From: Acorus gramineus
Taxonomy: Eukaryota > Streptophyta > Magnoliopsida > Acorales > Acoraceae
Reading direction: 5' to 3'
Assembly (NCBI GenBank): GCA_030737835.1
Contig: JAUJYN010000019.1
Location: 766,433 to 830,432 of the forward strand
DNA length: 64,000 nt
Shown: positions 23,907 through 35,162 of the stretch, piece after piece
Layout: every line of letters starts with the position of its first letter
How positions within the stretch are numbered: the first letter of the stretch is position 1
Translations under genes and position numbers: made by a program
Notes under the pieces: model-generated
Database searches by the model: none
What the model was told of the DNA's origin: nothing
What the model saw: the letters and a program-made list of their open reading frames with translations, nothing else

Positions 23907-24445
23907 ATCTCCCACTTGGGCCACATAGGTCACCCTGAAATTAGGTATTGTAACTTTATGAGCTCAACCTTTACTGTCAAGATTTATGAGTAACATCTCT
24001 TAAACAATCTGGTCTATTGAAACCACCAATATAGGATCATGGCAGCGTTTACCACATTTATCGTGGTAGGACTCATTCATGGTCACAAATACTAATAACC
24101 TCAACGACATAGATCAAGTACAGAATGTATAGCATGGAAATTACATACAAGTGTGATTTTTATGCCTATTTCCAACTGGTCCACTTTAATGACTCAAAAT
24201 GAGTCTCTGAATTCTACTTAATCAAACCATATATGAGCAACCATAATTGAATAAGTAGATAAATTTATTTTAGAATCATCAATAAACTAAAATGGATATC
24301 CCAAATGTCAATCTAAAATAAAACAAATAATTCAACAATACAAACTCCCACTAATAAAATACATCACGAGGACAAACCACACCCATATGAGCAACATGCT
24401 CCTTGAAAACCTTAGGTGATAGGCCCTTAGTACGTGGATCCGCAA

Positions 24446-25611
24446 TCATGAGTTTTGTGTTAATGTATTCAATTGACATATGATGATTCTAAACCCTTCC
24501 TTCACAACAAGAAACTTTAAATCAATATGCTTTGATTTTGCCAAACTCTTGTTGTTCTTGGAAAATAGTTCTGCTGCCTTGTTATCACAATAAAGCTTTA
24601 ATGGTTTCTCAATGCAAGTCACAACATGTAGCCCTGAGATAAAATTTTGCAGCCATGTTGCTTGATTAGATGCCTCATAACAAGCAATAAATTCGGCTTC
24701 CATAGTAGATGAAGCTATAATTGTTTGTTTAACACTTTTCCATGACACAGCTCCTCCTGCTAACATGAAGATGTAACCTGAAGTGGATCTCCTACTATCA
24801 CGACAGCCAGCAAAGTCTGAATCTGAATATCCAATCAATTCCAATTGATCGGAACGCTTGAATGTGAGCATGAAATCCTTTGTTCTTTGCAAGTACCGCA
24901 TAACTCTTTCAACCGCTTTCCAGTGATCCATGCCTGGATTGCTTAAATACCTGCCAAACATCCCAACAACATACGCAATATCTGGACGCGTACAAACTTG
25001 AGCATACATGAGACTTCCTACCACTGATGCATAAGGGATATTCTCCATTTCTTTTTTCTCTAAATCATTCTTTGGGCAATTGAGTAAACTTAATTTATCA
25101 CCCTTCAAAATGGGTGCATCACCTGGTGCACAATTTTGCATACCAAATCTACTAAGCACCTTATTGACATAGGCATTTTGTGACAAACCAATAATACCAC
25201 GTGACCTATCGCGTTGGATCTGTATGCCTATCACAAAAGATGCCTCACCAAGATCTTTCATTTCAAATTTCTTTGAAAGAAATCTCTTAGTCACATGCAA
25301 TAAACCTATGTCATTGCTTGCTAATAAAATATCATCAACGTATAGCACCAGAAAAATAAATTTACTCTCACTAGTCTTATGATAAATGCATTGATCTACA
25401 ATGTTTTCTTTAAACCCGAAAGAAGAAATCACTTGATCAAACTTTAGGTACCATTGACGGGATGCCTGCTTTAAGGCATAGATGGATTTCTTTAATTTGC
25501 ATACCAGATGTTTTAATCCTTTAGCCTGAAAACCTTCTGGTTGCACCATATATATCGTTTCTTGAACATCACCATTAAGAAACGCAGTCTTGACATCCAT
25601 CTGATGTAACT
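24446..25611 (-). pseudogene. Ty1/copia reverse transcriptase and RNase H, 3' half of pol
   Basis: A 384-residue open frame begins MDVKTAFLNGDVQETIYMVQ, the conserved start of the copia RT core, preceded by KLHQ up to the break at 25611. It carries the RT catalytic motif YVDDILLAS (about residue 91-99), SLMYAQVCTRPDIAYVVG, and the RNase H part with GYSDSDFAGCRDSRRSTSGY, SWKSVKQTIIASSTMEAEF and KPLKLYCDNKAA, ending at 24446. It would copy element RNA into DNA. The 5' half of the same gene is at 35163-37337; the 9.5-kb gypsy element at 25612-35157 separates them. This half has no internal stop, so it was probably coding until fairly recently. Confidence 0.9.
25607..25611. repeat. Target-site duplication TAACT, left copy
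   Basis: TAACT at 25607-25611 is repeated at 35158-35162 on the far side of the gypsy element. Removing the element and one copy rejoins the copia RT frame (VAHYDLEL then HQMDVKTAFLNGD). Confidence 0.9.
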
Positions 25612-28600
25612 TGTTGTGCCTGTGTCATTTGGAGCGCTCTAATTTGAAAAATTTGGGTACATAATTTTTTTTCCTAAGTTATGTATTCCTGATTTGGTAT
25701 TTGGATTTGATTTTGTTAAAATCCAAGATGAAGAGGTTTAAATATGATTTTATTTTGAGATGTCCAGTTTTGAGTTAGCTTTCGTACAGAAGTGGAATTA
25801 GATCAACTTGATTCTTGTAGTAAAAGTTATGGGTATTTTTCCAAGTATACCCCGGGGATGGAAATTATGGCAGCAGCCCTGTTCTATGTTTAGCTCTAAT
25901 TTCGGAATAGCTAGAGAGATTATTTGATCTTTGCATGAACATGAAAGTTGTAGATAATCTTCTTAGCTTTCTATCGGACTTGGAATTGTGCAATTCGGAG
26001 CTATATTGAGGAAGTTATGGCTGTTCCAGTGAAGCATGCGCAGAATTTCTAGTCAAAGGGCGACTAGGTCATTTTCCTCTTTAGATATTTGTGCATAAAT
26101 ATCTCCTCTCACTTCCACGCCAATTATTCAAGCCCTCCCTTTCTCTCATCCAAGCCCCCTAGGTGTTTGATTAAAGGTCTCAAAGAGATGGTGAAGGAGA
26201 TGGTGCAAGAAGCATGTGTAGGTTTTGTTGTGGTGTTGTTGATCTTCTCTTCTCTCAAGCCTTTTCATGATCTCCCCCCCCTGATTTGCAGCCATGGAGG
26301 AGGCTGAGGAGAGGCTGAAGGTGGTGGTGTTGATGGTGGTGATTGAGGTGGTGGCGGGTGCGTCGAGGGCCCCTGAACCTCGCCCTTTCTTTTCCCCACC
26401 CAAGGTGAGCCCTTCCTCTTCTTTTCTTGGTTTTCATGGCTTAAGGGGATGTTAGGGAGGTCATGCATGCTAGGTAGATGGGTTAGGGTGTGTGTGAGGG
26501 GTTGGGAAGGGTTAAAATGAGGTTGGGATTGGCTGGGCGCAGTCTGCGCGCGTAGGCGCGCGAGCGCTGGCAGGCACAGTCGGGCGCGCAGACGCGCGCA
26601 AGCGCGTGCGCGGGTGCGCGCGGGTGCTGGCGCGAGCGGGGGTGCGAGCGAGAGTGCGCGCGAGCGCGCGCGCGGCAGTGCGCCTGGGCATGTGCCTGGG
26701 CGCGGGGCAGGGGACCAGTGTGCGCACGAGCGTGCGTGCGCGTGCTGGGGCATGCGCGGGGTGCTGCGCGAGGAGCGCGGGCTGGACGCGCAGTGCGCGC
26801 TGGCGCGCGCGTGCGACAGCGCATCTGGGCGCGCGGCAGTGCGCCGATGGTGCTGGGGTGCGTGCGTGCGTGCGCATTCGTGCGTGCGCGTGCGGGGGGC
26901 CATGCGTGTGGCTGCTCGAGGGTTCGGGTAGGTGTCGGGGCACTCGGACTCGCGTGCGTATGTGCGTGCTCGCATGCGTGCGAGCCCGTATGCATGCTTG
27001 TCTGAGTATTGGGTATTTCTAATGTTTTCTTTGTGTAAATTGTGTTGTTTCTCACCAGTTGGATGCCCCTACCTTGCAGATCTCGTCGGATGGGATGCGC
27101 GAGGTCCCGGGTCGTAAGGTGAGTGGTTTGATTCCAATCTCCCCCCCCCCCTCTCTCTAGGGATGCGCTCGACCCGCGTAGACGCGCGTCGCGCATCGAT
27201 GGGGCCCCCTAACTAATATGTAGATATTTTGCATGCTAGGGATATACATCCATGCATCATGTATAGAGGCCCGTACATGCCTGGACACCATGTCCTGTAC
27301 TTAAAAGCCTTGATCTATGCATGATCAATATGATGTATCCATGCCACCTTAGACTTGTATGCTAGGGATATGCACCCTAATGTTGAGGATAGAGGCCTAC
27401 GCATCCTGATACCATGTTTTCATGCTAGGAAAGCCTCGACCTATGCATGTTCCCATTTAGTTTAATTTATTTAAATCAAGATGGGATTATGTGATTATAT
27501 TGTTGTAAGCATGCCTTAGAGAATATTATAACCTTGTGGTTATAATATATGTTTCCCCGCATCTTGGTTATGCGTCCTGGAGGAATTTTGAGAATTCATG
27601 TTATTAGAAATGTTAGGAAGCGTTGTCGACGGATCCAAGAGGATCGCATGCATGTGGGTAGGCTGTTCTCTTCCCTTCGTTGGATCCGTGTAGTACAGCC
27701 CCGGCGTTAGATACGCTATCCTGACAGAGGGCTCCCATCTGTAGGTACCTCCGATGTGTTTCGGACAGTGCTGATCGTGGAGTATACCAGGTAAGCTACG
27801 GAGCGGGGAGAGGCTACCGGTGGACCAGGGGTGTAGAGCAGTCTAAGTCTCTTCCCAAAGTCCCAAGATGTCTCCTTTCAGGAGTGAGGTTTGGATGAGG
27901 CGAGGACGCGTCGCCTCGTGACCCATTCGTTGTTCGACCGTTCCCATAGATGTTGGGTCCGGTCTCGTGATGGATGTTGAAGGACATCGATGGGCGATTA
28001 TCTAGATGTAGATGATCCAGTAGTGTTGAGTGGACCAGTAAATCCAGGTCTCTTCGACCAACGGCATGGTCTCTGGACCAGTAAATCCAGGTCTCTTCGA
28101 TCGACGGTATGGTCTCTCCCCATAAGTCCCAAAAGACTCCTCCGGGAGTGAGGGTGGGGGTGAGGTTGGTCGCGCTACCGTGTGACCCTGTCATCCATTG
28201 GGTTTCTACCCATGTTTTCCTTGAAAGGAAATTGATTATGTGTTGAACTGTAGATTGGTGATTGGTTTCCAGCCACTCACTGAGCTTGTAGCTCACCCCT
28301 CGCATACTGTTTCTTTTCAGGGGCAGTGTTGGGCGTGGAGCTGGAGCTTCCTGTGGCGTGGTCTTATGGGCGTGGAGCGTTCTGCCGGCGGGTGGCGTGT
28401 GAGAGGCTGTCAGCATTCCTAGAGTCATTTTATGCTTTGTAAATCGTGCATGTGGCACAGGTTGTATTTTCTTTGGTCTAGACTTGGCTTTCACAGGACA
28501 TTGATTGTGTATTCGGGTCTGTAATAATGTTTTTGATTTACAGACATTGTATATATTATGCTTCCGCTTTTCAGTCAGTTATCATTATCTTGCTTTGCCG

Positions 28601-28697
28601 CCTTGTGTATTGTTGTTGGTGTCCTTATTGACCTCAGGTATTGATAGCTGATATTATATTTATTTTGCCACGTCTCGGGGACGCCTGGGGCGTGACA
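25612..28697 (+). repeat. L1 5' LTR
   Basis: 3086 bp, TGTTGTGCC...GGGGCGTGACA. Contains a TATA-like CATAAATAT near 26092, the CpG island at about 26540-26960, a candidate intron 2 (about 26402-27079) and a GTGAGTGG donor at 27117 with TTTCTTTTCAG acceptor ending at 28320. It carries one copy of the TTCGTTGGATCCGTGTAGTA module (27676), whereas the 3' LTR carries two 592 bp apart. Confidence 0.9.
26540..26960. repeat. CpG-rich alternating purine/pyrimidine island
   Basis: The copy in the 5' LTR, with GCGCGAGCGCGCGCGC-type runs, lies inside candidate intron 2. The 3' LTR has the same island at 32350-32830. Confidence 0.85.
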
Positions 28698-28703
28698 AAA
28701 GGT

Positions 28704-28716
28704 TGGTATCAGAGCC
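28704..28716 (+). other. Primer binding site (initiator tRNA-Met type)
   Basis: TGGTATCAGAGCC, complementary to the 3' end of plant initiator tRNA-Met, six bases after the 5' LTR end. Typical of Ty3/gypsy and many Ty1/copia elements. Confidence 0.9.
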
Positions 28717-31408
28717 TGGTCCTGTCAGAGCCTAAGTCTAGTTGTATAGATGATGAGTCGTAGGATTGTCATCCGAGTCCTCTTGTGTTAGAGGTTATCT
28801 TAGGTTGCTGACATGCCTCCTCGCATCCGTTGACGTGGACGTGACCCCCTGGACCCACCCTTAAGTTGTCGACTGGGTCGACTGGTTAGGGTCAGTTGTT
28901 AGATCTCTTGTGCGGGATTAAGGTTTGGGTAGGAGATTTATGCCCAGTAGTGTGATAGTGATGAATTGGTCACAATTTCTAAGGTATGGATTGCGTCTCG
29001 ATAATGGAGCTCTTCTCCGTGTATCGGTATCGCTGGTAACCATGGAGTTCGCGTGCGGCGCCTGTGTAAAGTGTTGAGGATGTGGCTTATTTCTCATTAA
29101 GGGATGATGTCTTCTTCTAGCCTTCCTACTCAGGATTTAGGGGCCTTGCAGGGTCAGCGTTGAGACCCGGGCTAGGGTACTCCGTGTTCCTTGTTTGGTT
29201 GTCGGGATATCTTATATCGGGACCTCATGGTGCCCTGCCAAGGTTTCTTTTCCCAGTCAAGGACTACCTTAGAAGTATCAAATTGATGGTGGATTTTCCC
29301 TCTCACTTGGAAGGTGCTGTAGCGAGTGGTGATGCGTACGATCGGGATTGGGTGCATCCTATTGCAGCTTGGTGGGCGATTGCTTGTGGACTGGGTTCCA
29401 TAGTGGCATCTGGAGTCGCTTCGGTATATCATTGTGGATTGTAGCTGCCCGGTTGAGGCCAGAGCCCTGTGAGGTTCTCCCAGATACTATGCTTGTGGTG
29501 CGCCCATATGGCAGAGATAGTAGGCTTGGGAGGCTACCAGGTAGAGGCCACACCGGGAGAGTGCTGCTAAATGATGTCGAGAGCGTGGACTCCCCGTGAT
29601 AAATCTGCCCATGGAGTGCAGGATGCTGGAGTTCCAATGGTTGTAGATGAGCGACCTATCTCTGGCGGCATGTGAAGCACAGTTGTGGATGCTGTCGCGT
29701 TTTGCCCCACATTGGTCGCAAATAAGGAGACACGATGCTAGCGTTCATGATGGAACTCGACCGCCCTATCAGATAGATGACGTCGCATAGGCATTGTCGA
29801 GGTTCGACGACCCCTTATTGCGTGTCTTGTGGATTAAGTGCGGTTGAGCAGCTTACCAAGCGAGTAAGTGTTATCATGAGCGCCAGCCATGCTCGAGGAG
29901 CAGAATCTGGACTTAATTGTTCGTGGTGTTGTTTTGATCTCCCCGTGGAGGTTGAAGATCAATTACCTTTGCCGCGAATCGATGATCTATTTGACCAGCT
30001 CTGGGAGCGAGTGTCTGCTGTTAGATCGATCTTCGCACAAGGGTACCACAAGTCAGAGATCCGAGAGTTGGACATCCTGTAGATGGCCTTTCGTGACCGT
30101 TCAGGCACTACGAGTTTTAAGTACTGCCGTCGGGGTTGACGAATGCGCTGGATGCCTTCGTGGATCTCAAAAGTTTTATTGGGCTTCCGTGGACTACTTT
30201 GAGGTAGTCTTCATAGAGATTGCTGTGGTGTGATGAAAAGGTGATGTGGGTGACCTTGTTTCCCCAGGTTGGCATGCCCTCAGGCAAAGTTTGAGAATCA
30301 TCATCATCGCGTGGAAAGCGTCAGTCCATCGAGATTCCTCAGTGGACGTGGGAGTGGGTTATCAGGGATTGTTGCGGACTCGCTAATGTCACGTTCGGGT
30401 CACGACGCCGTCTAGGTGATCATTGACCGACTGACTAAGTCTGCGCTTCCCTCTCAATCCGACTGATTGAGTCTCTGGACGCCTTGACGTGGGTTTTTCA
30501 CCTTCGCGATTGTTCGTCTTCATGGCACTCCAGTCGGCGCTATTTTCGGTTGAGACGCGAGGGTTACTTTGAGGTTGTGGCGCAGCCTTTGGCGCGAGCC
30601 TCCATTTAAGTATAGCGTTTCATCGCCGATGGACAGCCAGACAAAGAGGACGATTCAGACCTTGGAGGACATGCTAAGTGCTTGCGTGCTCGATGATGAG
30701 GGCAGTTGGGTGAGGCACCACCCATTAGTTGGGGTATGCCTGCAAGCGACTGCCATTCGAGCACCCAGATGGATCTGTGAAAGGCACTCTACAGGCGCAG
30801 TTTTATACCTCCCTTGTGTTGGGACGGTTGAGGAGCGCCAGTTGGAGGGGCCATAAGTTAGTTGTTTGACCTTGCGGTGGCCAGGTTGGTTCGTGTGTAC
30901 ATCTGCACCTCCTAGGACCGATAGAAGGGCTACGCAGGTCATCGTCGCCAAGAGCTTACCTTTGGGTTTTGGCGACCATGTTTCGTGGAGGTGTCCTGGC
31001 TTAAGGGCACCCTCTGTTTCGACGTTCGGGGCAAGCTGAGTTTGCTCTTTAATGGGACCATTTCTCGTCATTGAGTGGATTGGTGAGGTGGCTTATCATC
31101 TAGCCTTTCCCCCACAGCTGGCTCATGCCCACGACGTTGTTTGTCTCATGACCGGGCGTTATGTTCAAGATCCTGCTCATGTCAGTCTGTTCGACCGCCT
31201 CATCCTCGAGGTGGATTTGTCGTTCGTGGAGCAGTGGATCGAGGTCAAGGACAGCATGAGAAGAGGCTCCACGCTAAGACCGTCCCTTTGATTATAGTGT
31301 TTTGGTAGCGCTAGTCCGGTGCGAAGACCACTTGGGAGCAAAAGGTCTATGTATGATACTTTCGGTCTTCCCTTTGGGTTTCCTTAAATTTCGAGGACTA
31401 AATTTCCT

Positions 31409-31421
31409 AAGGGGGGAAGAA
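31409..31421 (+). other. Polypurine tract
   Basis: AAGGGGGGAAGAA directly before the TG of the 3' LTR, preceded by TTTCGAGGACTAAATTTCCT, a phrase characteristic of the end of the gypsy interior in plants. It would prime plus-strand DNA synthesis. Confidence 0.9.
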
Positions 31422-34400
31422 TGTTGTGCCTGTGTCATCGGAGCGCTCTAATTTGAAAAATTTGGGTACATAATTTTTTTTCTTAGAAGTTATGTATTCC
31501 TGATTTGGTATTTAGATTTGATTTTGTTAAAATCCAAGATGAAGAGGTTTGAATATGATTTTATTATGAGATGTCCAGTTTTGAGTTAGCTTTCGTACAG
31601 AAGTGGAATTAGATCAACTGGATTCTTGTAGTAAAAGTTATGGGTATTTTTCCAAGTATACCCCGGGGATGGAAATTCTGGCAGCAGCCCTGCTCTATGT
31701 TTAGCTCTAATTTCGGAATAGCTGAGAGATTATTTGATCTTGGCATGAACATGAAAGTTGTAGATAATCTTCTTGGCTTTCCATCGGACTTGGAATTGTG
31801 CAATTCGGAGCTATATTGAGGAAGTTATGGCTGTTCCAGTGAAGCATGCGCAGAATTTCTAGTCAAAGGGCGACTAGGTCATTTCCCTCCTTAGATATTT
31901 GTGTGATAAATATCTTCTCCCTCTCACTTCCACGCCAATTATTCAAGCCCTCCCTTTCTCTCATCCAATCCCCCTAGGTGTTTGATTAAAGGTCTCAAAG
32001 AGATGGTGAAGGAGATGGTGCAAGAAGCATGTGTAGGTTTTGTTGTGGTGTTGTTGATCTTCTCTTCTCTCAAGCCTTTTCATGATCTCCCCCCCCCCTG
32101 ATTTTCAGCCAAGGAGGAGGCTGAGGAGGGCTGAAGATGGTGGTGTTGGTGGTGGCAGTTGAGGTGGTCGCGGGTGCGTCGAGGGCCCCCGAACCTCCCC
32201 CTTTCTTTTCCCCTCCCAAGGTGAACCCTTCCTCTTCTTTTCTTGGTTTTCATGGCTTAAGGGGATGTTAGGGAGGTCATGCATGCTAGGTAGATGGGTT
32301 AGGGTGTGTGTGAGGGGTTGGGGAGGGTTAAAATGAGGTTGGGATGGGCTGGGCGCGCGGTGGGCGCAGTCTGCGCGCGTGCGCGCGCAGGCGGGCACTG
32401 GCAGGCACAGTCGGGCGCGCAGACGCGCGGGCGCGAGTGAACGGGTGCGCGCGGAGTGGTCGTGCGGGTGCGTGCGGGTGCTGGCGCGAGCGGGGATGCG
32501 AGCGAGAGTGCGCGGCGCGCGCGCGGCAGTTCGCCTGGGCATGTGCCTGGGCGCGGGGCAGGGGACCAGTTTGCGCGCGAGCGTGCGTGCACGTGCGTGC
32601 GCGTGCTGGGGCGTGCGCGGGGTGTTGCGCGAGGGGCGCGGGCTGGACGCGCAGTGCGCGCTCGTGCGGTAGCGCGTCTGGGCGCGTGGGCAAGTGCGCG
32701 GCAATGCGCCGATGGTGCTGGGGTGCGTGCGTGCGTGCGTATGCGTGCGTGCGCGTGCGGGGGGCCATGCGTGTGGTTGCCCGAGGGTTCGGGTAGGTGT
32801 CGGGGCACTCGGACTCGCGTGCGTACGTGCGTGCTCGCATGCGTGCGAGCCCGTATGCATGCTTGTCCGAGTATTGGGTATTTCTAATGTTTTTTTGTGT
32901 AAATTGTGTTGTTTCTCACCAGTTGGATGCCCCTACCTTGCAGATCTCGTCGGATGGGATGTGCGAGGTCCCGGGTCGTAAGGTGAGTGGTTCGATTCCA
33001 ATCTCCCCCCCCCCTCTCTCTAGGGATGCGCTCGACCCGCGTAGACGCGCGTCGCGCATCGATGGGGCCCCCTAACTAATATGTAGATATTTTGCATGCT
33101 AGGGATATACATCCATGCATCATGTATAGAGGCCCGTACATGCCTGGACACCATGTCCTGTACTTAAAAGCCTTGATCTATGCATGATTAATATGATGTA
33201 TCCATGCCACCTTAGACTTTGTATGCTAGGGATATGCACCCTAATGTTGAGGATAGAGGCCTACGCATCCTGATACCATGTTTTCATGCTAGGAAAGCCT
33301 CGACCTATGCATGTTCCCATTTAGTTTAATTTATTTAAATCAAGATGGGATTATGTGATTATATTGTTGTAAGCATGCCTTAGAGAATATTATAACCTTG
33401 TGGTTATAATATAGGTTTCCCCGCATCTTAGTTATGCGCCCTGGAGGAATTCTTGAGAATTCATGTCATTAGAAATGTTAGGAACCGTTGTCGACGGATC
33501 CGAGAGGATCGCATGCGTGTGGGTAGGCTGTTCTCTTCCCTTCGTTGGATCCGTGTAGTACAGCCCCGGCGTTAGACAGGCTGTCCTGATAGAGGGCTCC
33601 CATCTGTAGGTACCTCCGATGTGTTCGGACAGTGCTGATCGTGGGAGTATACCAGGTAAGCTACGGAGCGGGGAGAGGCTACCGGTGGACCAAGGGTGAA
33701 TAACAGTCTAGTCAGTCCCAAAAGGCCCATGTCACCCCTTTGAGGGTGAGGGTGAGGGTGTGGTGGGTCGGCGATGTAACGACCCACTGGCTTGTGTGGT
33801 TGCTCCCGTGTTAGGGGCTATAAATTATATAAGGTTGATATGAATTGTGATGCATAGTTGGTGCCATTCACTGAGTGTGTGGCCCACCCCTCGCATATTC
33901 TTCTCCTCCAGAGTGGTAGTTGTTTCCATGGGGTTCGCCTTGCGAACACGGAATGTTCACTCCCAGGGTTGTCGAGTTGAAGAAGCGGGGTTGTAGCTGT
34001 CCTGACAGAGGGCTCCCATCCGTAGGTACCACCGATGCAGTCGGAGGGGTACTGATTGTGGGAGTATACTAGGTAGAGGCTTCCCGGAAGAGGGCTAACG
34101 AATGATGTCGTGAGCGTGGAATCGTTCTCCCCTTCGTTGGATCCGTGTAGTACAGCCCCGGCGTTAGACAGGCTGTCCTGACAGAGGGCTCCCATCTGTA
34201 GGTACCTCCGATGTGTTCGGACAGTGCTAATCGTGGGAGTATACCAGGTAAGTTACGGAGCGGGGAGAGGCTACCGGTGGACCAGGGGTGTAGAGCAGTC
34301 TAAGTCTCTTCCCAAAGTCCCAATATGTCTCCTTTCAGGAGTGAGGGTGTGGATGAGGCGAAGACGCGTCGCCTCGTGACCCATTCATGGTTCGACTGTT

Positions 34401-35157
34401 CCCATAGATGTTGGGCCCGATCTCGTGATGGATGTTGAAGGACATCGATGGGCGATTATCTAGATGTAGATGATCCAGTAGTGTTGAGTAGACCAGTAAA
34501 TCCGGGTCTCTTCGACCGACGGCATGGTCTCTAGACCAGTAAATCTGGGTCTCTTCGACCGACGGTATGGTCTCTCCCCATAAGTCCCAAAAGACTCCCT
34601 CCGGGAGTGAGGGTGGGGGTGAGGTTGGTCGCGCTACCGTGTGACCCTGTTATCCATTGGGTTTCTACCCATGTTTTCCTTGAAAGGAAATTGATTATGT
34701 GTTGAACTGTACATTGGTGATTGGTTTCCAGCCACTCACTGAGCTTGTAGCTCACCCCTCGCATACTGTTTCTTTTCAGGGGCAGTGTTGGGCGTGGAGC
34801 TGGAGCTTCCTGTGGCGTGGTCTTATGGGCGTGGAGCATTCTGCCGGCGGGTGGCGTGTGCGAGGCTGTCAGCATTCCTAGAGTCATTTTATGCTTTGTA
34901 AATCGTGCATGTGGCACAGGTTGTATTTTCTTTGGTCTAGACTTGGCTTTCACAGGACATTGATTGTGTATTCGGGTCTGTAATAATGTTTTTGATTTAC
35001 AGACATTGTAATATATTATGCTTCCGCTTTTCAGTCAGTTATCATTATCTTGCTTTGTCGCCTTGTGTATTGTTGTTGGTGTCCTTATTGACCTCAGGTA
35101 TTGATAGCTGATATTATATTTATTTTGCCACGTCTCAGGGACGCCTGGGGCGTGACA
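31422..35157 (+). repeat. L1 3' LTR
   Basis: 3736 bp. Closely similar to the 5' LTR but 650 bp longer; most of the excess is a 592-bp interval between two near-identical module copies (33541 and 34133) that is missing in the 5' LTR. CpG island at 32350-32830. Confidence 0.9.
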
Positions 35158-35162
35158 TAACT

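Larger units (their letters stand above)
28698..31421 (+). pseudogene. Decayed gypsy gag-pol interior
   Basis: Remnants follow the normal order. Near 28815 is an ATGCCTCCTCGCATCCG gag start comparable with MPPRRGMRGRG at 39330. Around 30020-30160 are RT pieces: VDLRTGYHQ-like IDLRTRVPQVR and a GLTNA-like GLTNALDAFVDL. Near 30420 an integrase piece (IDRLTKSA) appears, near 30640-30720 KRTIQTLEDMLSACVLD, and at 31052-31291 the integrase tail GPFLVIEWIGEVAYHLAFPP. Many stops and frame changes occur; protease and large parts of gag, RT and RNase H are missing. None of it can make protein. Confidence 0.8.
25612..35157 (+). mobile_element. Ty3/gypsy element, family L1, complete LTRs with decayed interior
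   Basis: Two L1 LTRs (25612-28697 and 31422-35157), a tRNA-iMet PBS, a polypurine tract and a perfect TAACT target duplication define a complete 9546-bp insertion into the RT gene of the copia element. The interior is only 2724 bp and holds gag, RT and integrase remnants in the correct order but riddled with stops and deletions. It is therefore a non-autonomous element whose movement would have needed proteins from another copy. Confidence 0.92.

Noticed and set aside
26265..26975. Long minus-strand frame recurring in the L1 LTRs (up to about 250 residues)
   Set aside because: It recurs because the LTRs are copies of each other; the His/Ala/Arg/Thr repeats track composition, start positions differ, and the antisense frames are equally open.
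28704..28716. tRNA-like match TGGTATCAGAGCC
   Set aside because: It is a retroelement primer binding site; no tRNA gene structure surrounds it here or at 39218 and 47700.
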